A stretch of DNA of 8,794 nucleotides from assembly GCA_002298545.1 (NCBI GenBank), contig DBKQ01000080.1:914-9707 (forward strand), written 5' to 3'. This DNA comes from Prevotella sp. UBA746. Lineage in GTDB: Bacteria > Bacteroidota > Bacteroidia > Bacteroidales > Bacteroidaceae. Position 1 is the first letter of the stretch. Every line of letters begins with the position of its first letter. Shown piece after piece: positions 1 through 5,823 of this stretch. A program made the translations under genes and the position numbers. The notes below the pieces were generated by a model, which did no database searches, had not been told where the DNA came from, and worked only from the letters and a program-made list of their open reading frames with translations.

Positions 1-143
1 GAGTGGCTCCTGCCGGCAAGCGTTCCGTTCGCAACAATGGCACCGAACCATTGGTAATGCTCTGCGTGCAGTATCGCGGCAATACGTTTACGGCAGATGA
101 TGCTACTGACGGCGTGATACTTAACGAAAAAGTAGAGTGGTAA
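1..143 (+). CDS. C-terminal end of a cupin-domain protein (partial)
   Basis: The reading frame starting at base 3 is open from the window edge to TAA at 141-143, followed directly by a second in-frame TAA. It gives the last 46 residues of a protein whose start lies outside the window. The visible part includes RSVRNNGTEPLVMLCVQY and ends VILNEKVEW. A turn of the type 'RNNGTEPLVML' after a basic patch, followed by alternating hydrophobic beta-strand residues, is typical of the last strands of a small single-domain cupin (mannose-6-phosphate isomerase-like fold). The metal-binding histidines of cupin motif 1 would lie upstream and cannot be checked, so no substrate can be given. The gene converges on thiH and shows no functional link to thiamine. 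The reading frame is fairly sure and the fold is moderately sure. Confidence 0.6.
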   Translation, partial: VAPAGKRSVRNNGTEPLVMLCVQYRGNTFTADDATDGVILNEKVEW

Positions 144-170
144 TAAAGTATTTTTTATAGGGGAAAAGAA

Positions 171-213
171 AAAAGGCAGGAGAGTGTATGATCAAGTACT
201 TCTCTTGCCTTTT
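171..213. terminator. Bidirectional intrinsic terminator between the cupin gene and thiH
   Basis: Bases 171-184 pair with 200-213: AAAAGGCAGGAGAG against TTCTCTTGCCTTTT, with G-T wobbles at 179/205 and 184/200. GTA at 186-188 can also pair with TAC at 197-199 inside the loop. On the plus strand the 3' arm runs into a T-rich tract (210-219). On the minus strand the RNA after the stem reads TTTTTTCTTTTCCCC. The hairpin sits between two converging stop codons (cupin TAA at 141, thiH TAG at 231), so it can end both the cupin transcript and the thiSGCFH transcript. Confidence 0.75.
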
Positions 214-230
214 CTTCTTGATTATAATAT

Positions 231-1373
231 CTATGCTTCCTTCTTCAGCGGATTAAACAAGTCGAACGAAGCGTCCCAGTCCTTCCAAACCGGTTCGCGT
301 CCCAGTTCGCGCAGCCTCTGGTTTATAACCTTTGCCGTGCGTTCGTCGCTCACGGTAAACTGCTCCAGAGCCTGCGGATAAGTGTGGTATCCGCCCGGAT
401 TCACCTTCGATTCAGCCGACATCGTCGTTACGCCGAGCGTAGCCATATTGTCGCGGATAAAAGCCGGCTCGCGTGTAGAGTAGGAGATATCCACGTCATG
501 GTCGAAGATACGCATGGCAAACGTAGCCTGAGCCAGTTCGCGGTCGGTCATGAAGCAGTTAGGCTGAAAGCCCTCGTTCTGTGCCGGGCGCATACGCGGA
601 AAGTTCACGCTGTATTTCGTTCGCCAGTAATGCTTCTGCAGATACCTCAGATGATAAGCCATCATAACGACATCCGTGCGCCATTCCTTCTCCAGTCCAA
701 TCAACACTCCCATACCGATAGAGTGTACGCCAGCCTGTCCCATGCGGTCGAAGCCGTTGCATCGCCATTCAAAGCGACTCTTCATGCCGCGAGGGTGATA
801 CAGCTTGTAGTGGTCGCGGTTGTAAGTCTCCTGAAAGCAAATCACTCCGTTCATGCCATGCTCGGCAAGCGTGCGGTAATCCTCGGTAGAGAGCGGCATC
901 ACCTCAATCTTGATGTTAGAGAAATACTTTTTTGCAATGTCAATCGCCTTGGCGAGATACGGAGTGCCAGCCTTTGCCGGATTCTCTCCCGTAACGAGCA
1001 GTATATTCTCGAAAGGAGCCAGCTGCTTTATCGCCTTATACTCATTCTCAATCTGCTCCGGAGTGAGGATAGTGCGTGCCATAGGGTTTTCGCGATGAAA
1101 ACCGCAGTAGACGCAGGAGTTGGAGCAAGAGTTAGTAATATAAAGAGGAATGAACATCGACATCGTCTTGCCGAAGCGTTCCTCTGTGTATCGTCTTGAC
1201 AGATGAGCCATCTCCTCGAGATAAGGTTCGGCAGCCGGCGAGAGCATCGCCATAAAATCGTTCACGTCGCAGTGGCTCTTGCCCAGAGCGCGGCGCACGT
1301 CGATGGCAGTCATGCTCGCGATACGCTCCGTGGTCTCCTGCCAACTTATTTTTTCCAATTCTTCGCTAAACAT
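231..1373 (-). CDS. thiH: 2-iminoacetate (dehydroglycine) synthase ThiH
   Basis: ThiH is a radical-SAM tyrosine lyase. It cleaves tyrosine to p-cresol and dehydroglycine, the glycine-derived part of the thiamine thiazole used by ThiG. The protein has 380 residues, the usual size for the family. The SAM-cluster cysteines are plain at C83, C87 and C90 in NSCSNSCVYCGFHRENP, which matches the ThiH form of CxxxCxxC. The C-terminal half contains SYSTREPAFIRDN and ASSKVNPGGY-like sequence (here AESKVNPGGY), as expected for ThiH. I chose ATG at 1373 (MFSEELEKISWQET); the frame stays open back to 1415, but that would overlap the end of thiF and add non-family sequence. The chosen start is 10 bases after the thiF stop. 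The stop is TAG at 231. ThiH is oxygen-sensitive, which with the absence of ThiO fits an anaerobe. It is the last gene of the riboswitch-controlled operon. Confidence 0.95.
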   Translation of the reverse strand: MFSEELEKISWQETTERIASMTAIDVRRALGKSHCDVNDFMAMLSPAAEPYLEEMAHLSRRYTEERFGKTMSMFIPLYITNSCSNSCVYCGFHRENPMARTILTPEQIENEYKAIKQLAPFENILLVTGENPAKAGTPYLAKAIDIAKKYFSNIKIEVMPLSTEDYRTLAEHGMNGVICFQETYNRDHYKLYHPRGMKSRFEWRCNGFDRMGQAGVHSIGMGVLIGLEKEWRTDVVMMAYHLRYLQKHYWRTKYSVNFPRMRPAQNEGFQPNCFMTDRELAQATFAMRIFDHDVDISYSTREPAFIRDNMATLGVTTMSAESKVNPGGYHTYPQALEQFTVSDERTAKVINQRLRELGREPVWKDWDASFDLFNPLKKEA

Positions 1374-1383
1374 AATTTTCCTT

Positions 1384-2187
1384 TTATTTATTCTTGGAGC
1401 ATGGCTTATAGGCATACTCCTTAATATCAGTTATCGACGGCTCTTTGCCGCAGAGGGCGCAGTCCGTATCCCGTTGCATATCAAATCGCCTCCATTCCAT
1501 CGTCAGAGCATCGAGAATGAGCAGAGAGTCGGTGAGCGGTTTGCCAACGGCAGTGAGGCATTTTATGGCTTCCGTAGCCTGCACCGTACCGATTATGCCT
1601 GCCATCGGACCGAGCACTCCTACCATGGAGCAAGTCTCAACGTCGGCCATTGCCGGCGGTTCCGGAAACAGACAGCGATAGCAAGCCGTGCCCGGCATAT
1701 GAGTCATCACCTGACCGTTGAACCTGTTAATTCCGCCTATGGTAAAACCCTTGCCGAGCATCACGCAGGCATCATTCACGAGATATTTCGATGAAAAATT
1801 GTCAGTGCCCTCAACAATAAAGTCGTATGGCTTTATCAGTTCCAGTGCATTCTGCTCATTGAGAAACGTCTCGTGTACAGTTACCTCCACATCCGGATTC
1901 ATCGCCCTGAGCCTTTCGGCAGCGGCTTCCGTTTTGAGTCGCCCCGTGTCGTTGTTCGTGTAGATAACCTGCCGCTGCAGATTCGTTACCGACACGAAGT
2001 CGCCGTCTACCAAACCTATGTGTCCCACGCCGGCAGCGGCAAGATACATGGCAACCGGCGAACCAAGTCCGCCGACACCAACGATGAGCACCTTCGAGTG
2101 TAGCAACTGTAGCTGTGCCTTGCGCCCGAAACCGTCGAGTATAACATGGCGGTCGTATCGCCGCCTTTGTTCAGGAGAAAGTTCCAT
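1384..2187 (-). CDS. thiF: ThiS adenylyltransferase ThiF (E1-like, ThiF/MoeB/HesA family)
   Basis: ThiF uses ATP to adenylate the C-terminal glycine of ThiS, preparing it to receive sulfur as a thiocarboxylate. The 267-residue protein has the full family pattern: nucleotide-binding GVGGLG at 37-42, LVDGD at 59-63, NLQRQ at 69-73, and EGTDNF at 126-131. Zinc-binding cysteine pairs are C169/C172 (ACYRC) and C243/C246 (CALCG). C186, in VETCSMVGVLGP, sits where E. coli ThiF has the cysteine that forms an acyl disulfide with ThiS. There is no C-terminal rhodanese domain, so sulfur delivery must come from another protein not seen here. MoeB has the same architecture; the position between thiC and thiH, with thiS in the operon, decides for ThiF. 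Its ATG shares one base with the thiC stop (TAATG), so translation is probably coupled. Confidence 0.92.
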   Translation of the reverse strand: MELSPEQRRRYDRHVILDGFGRKAQLQLLHSKVLIVGVGGLGSPVAMYLAAAGVGHIGLVDGDFVSVTNLQRQVIYTNNDTGRLKTEAAAERLRAMNPDVEVTVHETFLNEQNALELIKPYDFIVEGTDNFSSKYLVNDACVMLGKGFTIGGINRFNGQVMTHMPGTACYRCLFPEPPAMADVETCSMVGVLGPMAGIIGTVQATEAIKCLTAVGKPLTDSLLILDALTMEWRRFDMQRDTDCALCGKEPSITDIKEYAYKPCSKNK

Positions 2188-3773
2188 TATTTCTTGAATT
2201 TCCTAAGGTCGTGAGTAAGGCGAGCGGCACAGAAGTCAGGACCGCACATCGTGCAGTATTCACCGTCGGTATGACCAGCCTCCTCAAAATATTTCAGTGC
2301 AAGCTCCGGGTCGAGCGAGAGGTGGAACTGGTCTCTCCAGCGGAATTCAAAGCGCGCCTTCGACAGGGCGTTGTCTCTCACCATAGCACCAGGATGCCCC
2401 TTTGCAAGGTCGGCGGCATGGGCAGCAATCTTGTAGGTTACTACCCCCGTGCGCACATCCTCCTTGTTCGGCAGGGCGAGATGCTCCTTTGGCGTAACGT
2501 AGCAGAGCATAGCCGTACCGAGCCATGCTATCTGAGCTCCGCCGATGGCAGAAGTGATATGGTCGTAGCCCGGGGCGATGTCGGTAACGAGCGGACCGAG
2601 CGTGTAGAACGGTGCCTCATGACAGTGGTCGAGCTGTCGCTCCATGTTCTCCTTAATCTTCTGCAACGGCACATGCCCCGGACCTTCGATAAACGCCTGT
2701 ACGTTCTTGTCCCAGGCACGGGTTACGAGTTCTCCCATCGTGTCGAGTTCGGCAAACTGAGCCGCATCATTGGCGTCGGCAATACAGCCGGGGCGCAGTC
2801 CGTCGCCGAGCGAGAGTGCAACATCATATTTTGCCACGATGTCGCAGATGTCGTCGAAATGCTCATATAGGAAACTCTCCCTATCCTTCAGCAGGCACCA
2901 TTTGCTCATGATGCTGCCGCCACGGCTCACGATGCCGCAAAGACGGCTGTCGGCAAGATGCACGTTGTGCCGGCGTATTCCGGCATGGATAGTGAAATAG
3001 TCCACGCCCTGTTCGCATTGCTCGATTAGCGTGTCGCGATACACCTCCCACGAGAGGTCTTCCACCTTGCCGTTCACCTTCTCCAGAGCCTGATATATAG
3101 GCACTGTGCCCACCGGAACAGGACAGTTGCGCAATATCCATTCGCGCGTTTCGTGGATGTTGTTTCCCGTAGAAAGGTCCATCAGCGTGTCGCCTCCCCA
3201 TTTGCACGACCATACCGCCTTGTCCACCTCTTCCTCGATACTCGAAGTAGTGGCAGAGTTGCCGATGTTGGTGTTAATCTTCACGAGGAAATTCCTGCCG
3301 ATAATCATCGGCTCACTCTCCGGATGATTCCTGTTGGCAGGCAGCACGGCACGTCCGCGTGCAATCTCGTCGCGCACGAACTCAGGTGTGATATGAGTCT
3401 TGATGCCCAACTCCTCACAGTTCATGTTCTCGCGGATAGCCACATATTCCATCTCCGGGGTGATGATTCCCGCCTTAGCGTAAGCCATCTGTGTCGTTCC
3501 GCCCTTACACTCAGGACGGTTTTCAATCCAGGGCAGGCGCAACTTCGGCAGTCCGCGGTGGAGGTCCACCTTATAGTTAGGGTCGGTATACGGTCCGCTG
3601 GTGTCGTAGATATATACAGGGGCATTGGGAGTCATGTGGGGAATGCCGTTCTCGTCCTTAGTAACGGTAGGTGTGAGGTTCACCTTTGTCATTCCAACTC
3701 TTATCTCCGGAAAGAGCTTTCCCTTCATGTAAGCCTTCTCTCTCTTTGCGTATGCTTTATTGTCGTTTGGCAT
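2187..3773 (-). CDS. thiC: Phosphomethylpyrimidine synthase ThiC
   Basis: ThiC is an unusual radical-SAM enzyme that rearranges 5-aminoimidazole ribotide into hydroxymethylpyrimidine phosphate. The protein has 528 residues and family signatures throughout: APVYIYDTSGPYTDP, TQMAYAKAGIITPEMEY, FLVKINTNIGNSATTSS, GTVPIYQALEK, FTIHAGI, SRGGSIMSKWCL, SLGDGLRPG, EGPGHVPL and GPLVTDIAPGYDHIT. The C-terminal cluster motif is C507, C510 and C515 (YCTMCGPDFCA). I chose ATG at 3773 (MPNDNKAYAKREKAYMKG). The frame is open to 3899, but that extension lies over the thiG 3' end and encodes an arginine-rich non-family sequence. No Shine-Dalgarno is seen; the leader is A/T-rich. The gap from the thiG stop is 38 bases. 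Between GLPKLRLPWIENRP and TQMAYAK the protein is shorter than Bacteroides ThiC as I recall it, by roughly 30 residues. Identity is secure. Confidence 0.97.
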   Translation of the reverse strand: MPNDNKAYAKREKAYMKGKLFPEIRVGMTKVNLTPTVTKDENGIPHMTPNAPVYIYDTSGPYTDPNYKVDLHRGLPKLRLPWIENRPECKGGTTQMAYAKAGIITPEMEYVAIRENMNCEELGIKTHITPEFVRDEIARGRAVLPANRNHPESEPMIIGRNFLVKINTNIGNSATTSSIEEEVDKAVWSCKWGGDTLMDLSTGNNIHETREWILRNCPVPVGTVPIYQALEKVNGKVEDLSWEVYRDTLIEQCEQGVDYFTIHAGIRRHNVHLADSRLCGIVSRGGSIMSKWCLLKDRESFLYEHFDDICDIVAKYDVALSLGDGLRPGCIADANDAAQFAELDTMGELVTRAWDKNVQAFIEGPGHVPLQKIKENMERQLDHCHEAPFYTLGPLVTDIAPGYDHITSAIGGAQIAWLGTAMLCYVTPKEHLALPNKEDVRTGVVTYKIAAHAADLAKGHPGAMVRDNALSKARFEFRWRDQFHLSLDPELALKYFEEAGHTDGEYCTMCGPDFCAARLTHDLRKFKK

Positions 3774-3811
3774 TATAGTAGTTGTTATATGTTTATACCT
3801 ATTTAATAAGC

Positions 3812-4582
3812 TCACGACAGGAATGCCGTGAGTGGTGAACTCGCTTCGGCTGCGTCGCACACGGCACCAAGACCAGCCTCGTAGGCACGTCTGCCGCAAG
3901 CCACAGCCTCCTTGAATGCCGTAGCCATCTCAACAGGATTTCCTGCCACAGCGATAGCCGTGTTCACCAGACAAGCGTCGGCTCCCATTTCCATAGCCTC
4001 GGCAGCATGGCTCGGAGCACCGATACCGGCATCAACAACTACAGGCACCGTGGCCTGTTCGATGATAATCTGCAGGAAGTCTTTCATTCTCAGTCCCTTG
4101 TTCGTTCCGATAGGAGCAGCCAGCGGCATCACCGTGGCAGCGCCAGCTTCCTCAAGATGCTTGCATAGGGTAGGGTCGGCCTGACAGTAAGGCAAAACCA
4201 CGAAGCCCATTTCAACAAGTTTCTCCGTAGCCTTCAGCGTTTCAATAGAGTCAGGCAGCAGATACCTCGGGTCTGGGTGTATTTCCAGTTTGAGCCAGTT
4301 GGTGCCGAAAGCCTCGCGCGACATCTGTGCGGCGAAGATCGCCTCCTCGGCATTGCGCACGCCGCTGGTGTTAGGCAGCAGTTGGATGTTAGGGTTCTGC
4401 ACGATGTGGGTCAAAAGATCGTCGTGCTCGTCGTTCAGTTCTATGCGCTTCATCGCCACTGTAACCATTTCCGTTTCCGAAGCCTTTATCGCTTCAGCCA
4501 TGAGCGTGTTGTTGTTAAACTTTCCTGTTCCCAAAAACAGTCGGGAATTGAATTCCCGTCCTGCGATGACAAGTTTTTCCAT
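3812..4582 (-). CDS. thiG: Thiazole synthase ThiG
   Basis: ThiG forms the thiamine thiazole phosphate from 1-deoxy-D-xylulose 5-phosphate, dehydroglycine (from ThiH) and sulfur carried as ThiS thiocarboxylate. The 256-residue protein is a standard-length ThiG TIM barrel. It starts with VIAGREFNSRLFLGTGKF. The lysine that forms the imine with the sugar phosphate is K98 in NWLKLEIHPD. Further marks are LPNTSGVRNAEEA, YCQADPTLCKHLEEAG, VMPLAAPIGTNKGL, VVVDAGIGAPSHAAEAMEMG and ADACLVNTAIAVAGNP. Both ends match the family, so ATG at 4582 is a safe start. The upstream neighbour thiS, 70 bases away, supplies the partner with which ThiG forms a complex. TGA at 3812-3814 ends it. No Shine-Dalgarno is obvious. 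Confidence 0.97.
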   Translation of the reverse strand: MEKLVIAGREFNSRLFLGTGKFNNNTLMAEAIKASETEMVTVAMKRIELNDEHDDLLTHIVQNPNIQLLPNTSGVRNAEEAIFAAQMSREAFGTNWLKLEIHPDPRYLLPDSIETLKATEKLVEMGFVVLPYCQADPTLCKHLEEAGAATVMPLAAPIGTNKGLRMKDFLQIIIEQATVPVVVDAGIGAPSHAAEAMEMGADACLVNTAIAVAGNPVEMATAFKEAVACGRRAYEAGLGAVCDAAEASSPLTAFLS

Positions 4583-4652
4583 AGTTCTATTTATTTGTAA
4601 TTGAAGTAATATCTGTTTTGTTATTCATAGGATAAAAACATCCTTGATACTG

Positions 4653-4850
4653 TTATCCGCCGCACACCGCCTTGATGATGACGATGCTGTCGCCCTCATG
4701 GAGTTCCGTCTGCTGCCATCCGGAGCGCGGAGCCATGCGGTTGTTCACAGCCACGGCGATGCCCTTTTCGGGTAGCGACAGTTCTTCGGCAAGTTCCTTT
4801 AGAGATGTTGCCTTCACTTCCGTCTCTTTGTCGTTGATTCTTAATTTCAT
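4653..4850 (-). CDS. thiS: Sulfur carrier protein ThiS
   Basis: ThiS is a small ubiquitin-like protein that carries sulfur as a C-terminal thiocarboxylate to ThiG. The product is 65 residues, the normal size, and ends IIKAVCGG; the terminal GG is the adenylation and sulfuration site. The beta-grasp pattern is visible: MKLRINDKETEV, LKELAEELSLPEKGIAVAVNNR, then HEGDSIVIIKAV. It is the first gene after the TPP riboswitch and terminator, so it heads the regulated operon. The start at 4850 is fixed by the first-strand sequence. No Shine-Dalgarno is seen upstream (AAAATGGCAGAATT before ATG). An out-of-frame ATG 12 bases upstream opens only a short frame. The MoaD family shares this fold, but the position between the riboswitch and thiG settles the call. 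Confidence 0.95.
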   Translation of the reverse strand: MKLRINDKETEVKATSLKELAEELSLPEKGIAVAVNNRMAPRSGWQQTELHEGDSIVIIKAVCGG

Positions 4851-4946
4851 AATTCTGCCATTTTAATGTTGTAATAAAAAACATCAACATCAACGGAGGC
4901 ACATTGTGAAAATCCGTACGTTTCTCTTGTATGATGAGAAACAAAC

Positions 4947-5003
4947 AAAAAAAGCTCCCGATTCCATGAACTCTTGGCTTATACCAAATGGAATAGGGAG
5001 CTT
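4947..5003 (-). terminator. Intrinsic terminator of the TPP riboswitch expression platform
   Basis: In the minus-strand RNA, AAGCTCCC.ATTCCAT (5003-4988) pairs with ATGGAAT.GGGAGCTT (4967-4952). This is a 16-position stem with one mismatch (4995/4960). The stem is followed by a run of seven Ts (4953-4947) and more T-rich sequence. The loop holds a small TTGG/CCAA hairpin. It starts about 20 bases after the aptamer and ends about 95 bases before thiS, so it should stop transcription before the operon when TPP is bound. Confidence 0.9.
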
Positions 5004-5022
5004 CAGCTAAACAATGAAGTTA

Positions 5023-5103
5023 TATCATTTTCCCTTCGTCGGCATTATCCGCATCAGGTTCTATGGGTATAATCTCAGCTGAGTCACTCAGCACCCCGTG
5101 ATA
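5023..5103 (-). promoter_or_regulatory. TPP (THI element) riboswitch aptamer
   Basis: The minus strand carries the hallmark thi-box segments in order. ACGGGGTGC is at 5101-5091 (with the flanking C at 5100). A short P3 follows, GCTGAG/CTCAGC with a TGA loop. Then come CTGAGA, ATACCC, GAACCTGATGCGGATAATG, CCG and AAGGGA. P2 pairs GGGGT with ATACC. P1 can be drawn as TATCA (5103-5099) with TGATA (5027-5023). Known TPP aptamers bind thiamine pyrophosphate between the P3 and P5 arms and shut down thi genes. Here the aptamer precedes a strong intrinsic terminator and then thiS, so control is most likely by transcription termination. Confidence 0.96.
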
Positions 5104-5115
5104 GTTCTCTGGGTG

Positions 5116-5147
5116 CAAAGGAACAAATAATTTTCCATTCCCGCAAA
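5116..5147 (-). promoter_or_regulatory. Bacteroidota-type promoter for the riboswitch-thiSGCFH transcript
   Basis: On the minus strand there is TTTG at 5147-5144, a 20-base spacer, and TTCCTTTG at 5123-5116. This is one base from the TAnnTTTG -7 consensus of the Bacteroidota primary sigma factor, with an exact -33 element at the usual spacing. A start near 5109-5110 would place the P1 stem of the aptamer only about six bases into the transcript, which fits a dedicated promoter. Spacing and position support it; the start site is inferred. Confidence 0.72.
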
Positions 5148-5191
5148 TTTTTCTGCTTCTTTATAACTTGTCGTCTTTTATTATTTAAGCT

Positions 5192-5205
5192 TCGGCTTTA
5201 GCCGA
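5192..5205 (-). terminator. Possible weak terminator after the tenI-like gene
   Basis: TCGGC (5192-5196) and GCCGA (5201-5205) form a 5-bp stem with a 4-base loop, 28 bases after the tenI-like stop. On the minus strand the sequence that follows is A/T-rich (AGCTTAAATAATAAAAG) but has no clean T-run. It may end the thiDE-tenI transcript weakly, or allow some read-through into the riboswitch operon. Confidence 0.3.
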
Positions 5206-5232
5206 TTTATATAAAAGAGAAAAAATAAGCGT

Positions 5233-5823
5233 CTATTGCAGTGCGGAGCGCAGTGCATCGAGATAGTCATCCACGTTACTGTCTGTCATTCTCTTCCAAA
5301 CGTCGCCGAGGATAGCAACACCGCCGAAGCCATATTCCCTCACTCGAGGAATATTCTGCAACGTAACGCCTCCCAAGGCAATTACCTTGTTCGTTATAAT
5401 CCCACGGTCTTTTGCCGACAAGAGTTGTTGGGCGGTGAAAGCCGACAAGTAGCCCTGTTTCGACACGCTGTCGAATATCGGACTGAGCGTCATGTAACTG
5501 CACGACGCACCATATTCGGTTATTTCTTCCAGACTATGACACGAGCGTGATACCGTGCCGCAGTGTCCCTCTGGTGGCAAGGGATTTCTCCCGTTGAGAT
5601 GTACACCTTTGAGAGAATACATACTGCAAAGTTCAAAATGGTCATGAACGACAATCCTCGACAGCCATCGTGGGTTAATTCCGTCAAGCAGCCTTTTGCA
5701 GTCGGCAACCCCAGAACCTGGTTTCCGCAGATGCAGAATGTCCACTCCGTGCTCAAAGAGCCTGTTGATAAATGCAGCCTCTCCGCAGATAAAATCAGGA
5801 GACGTTATAACAATCCATTTCAT
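5233..5823 (-). CDS. tenI: TenI/ThiE-family protein, probable thiazole tautomerase
   Basis: This 196-residue protein is a single TIM-barrel domain of the thiamine phosphate synthase superfamily. It has LHLRKPGSG at 30-38, VVHDHFEL at 58-65, KGVHLN at 72-77, SRSCHSLEE at 92-100, SPIFDSVSKQGY at 114-125, ALGGV at 149-153 and GFGGVAILGDVW at 165-176. True ThiE enzymes carry two magnesium-binding aspartates, in (N/D)DR and HLGxxD. Here D61 is present, but the second position is N80 (HLNGRN), and the ThiE (T/E)TK loop is replaced by DSVSK. This, plus a complete ThiE domain in the overlapping upstream gene, points to a TenI-type role: converting the ThiG product to the aromatic thiazole carboxylate phosphate. 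However, the GHVF histidine that I recall for B. subtilis TenI is also absent (SPIF here), so the activity is unproven. Its ATG overlaps the thiDE TGA by four bases (ATGA), implying coupled translation. The stop is TAG at 5233. Confidence 0.72.
   Translation of the reverse strand: MKWIVITSPDFICGEAAFINRLFEHGVDILHLRKPGSGVADCKRLLDGINPRWLSRIVVHDHFELCSMYSLKGVHLNGRNPLPPEGHCGTVSRSCHSLEEITEYGASCSYMTLSPIFDSVSKQGYLSAFTAQQLLSAKDRGIITNKVIALGGVTLQNIPRVREYGFGGVAILGDVWKRMTDSNVDDYLDALRSALQ

Noticed and set aside
384..1199. Plus-strand open frame of 271 codons opposite thiH
   Set aside because: It is the antisense shadow of a certain gene, has a histidine/arginine/leucine-heavy composition and no recognisable domain. 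The same holds for plus-strand frames at 2211-2870 and 3153-3806.
231..1415. ATG at 1415 as the thiH start
   Set aside because: It would overlap the thiF 3' end by 32 bases and add 14 non-family residues; MFSEELEK at 1373 lies 10 bases after thiF.
2187..3899. Longer reading frame for thiC starting at 3899
   Set aside because: The extra 42 residues overlap the thiG 3' end, are arginine-rich and unlike ThiC; family-like sequence begins at ATG 3773.
4621..4646. Small AGGAT/ATCCT inverted repeat in the thiS-thiG gap
   Set aside because: A 5-bp arm with an A/T-rich loop and no T-run is likely chance; no terminator or regulatory role can be supported.
4696..4944. Minus-strand frame of 82 codons overlapping thiS in another frame
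   Set aside because: It is a shadow of thiS with a non-family sequence; the 65-codon thiS frame ends in the diagnostic GG.
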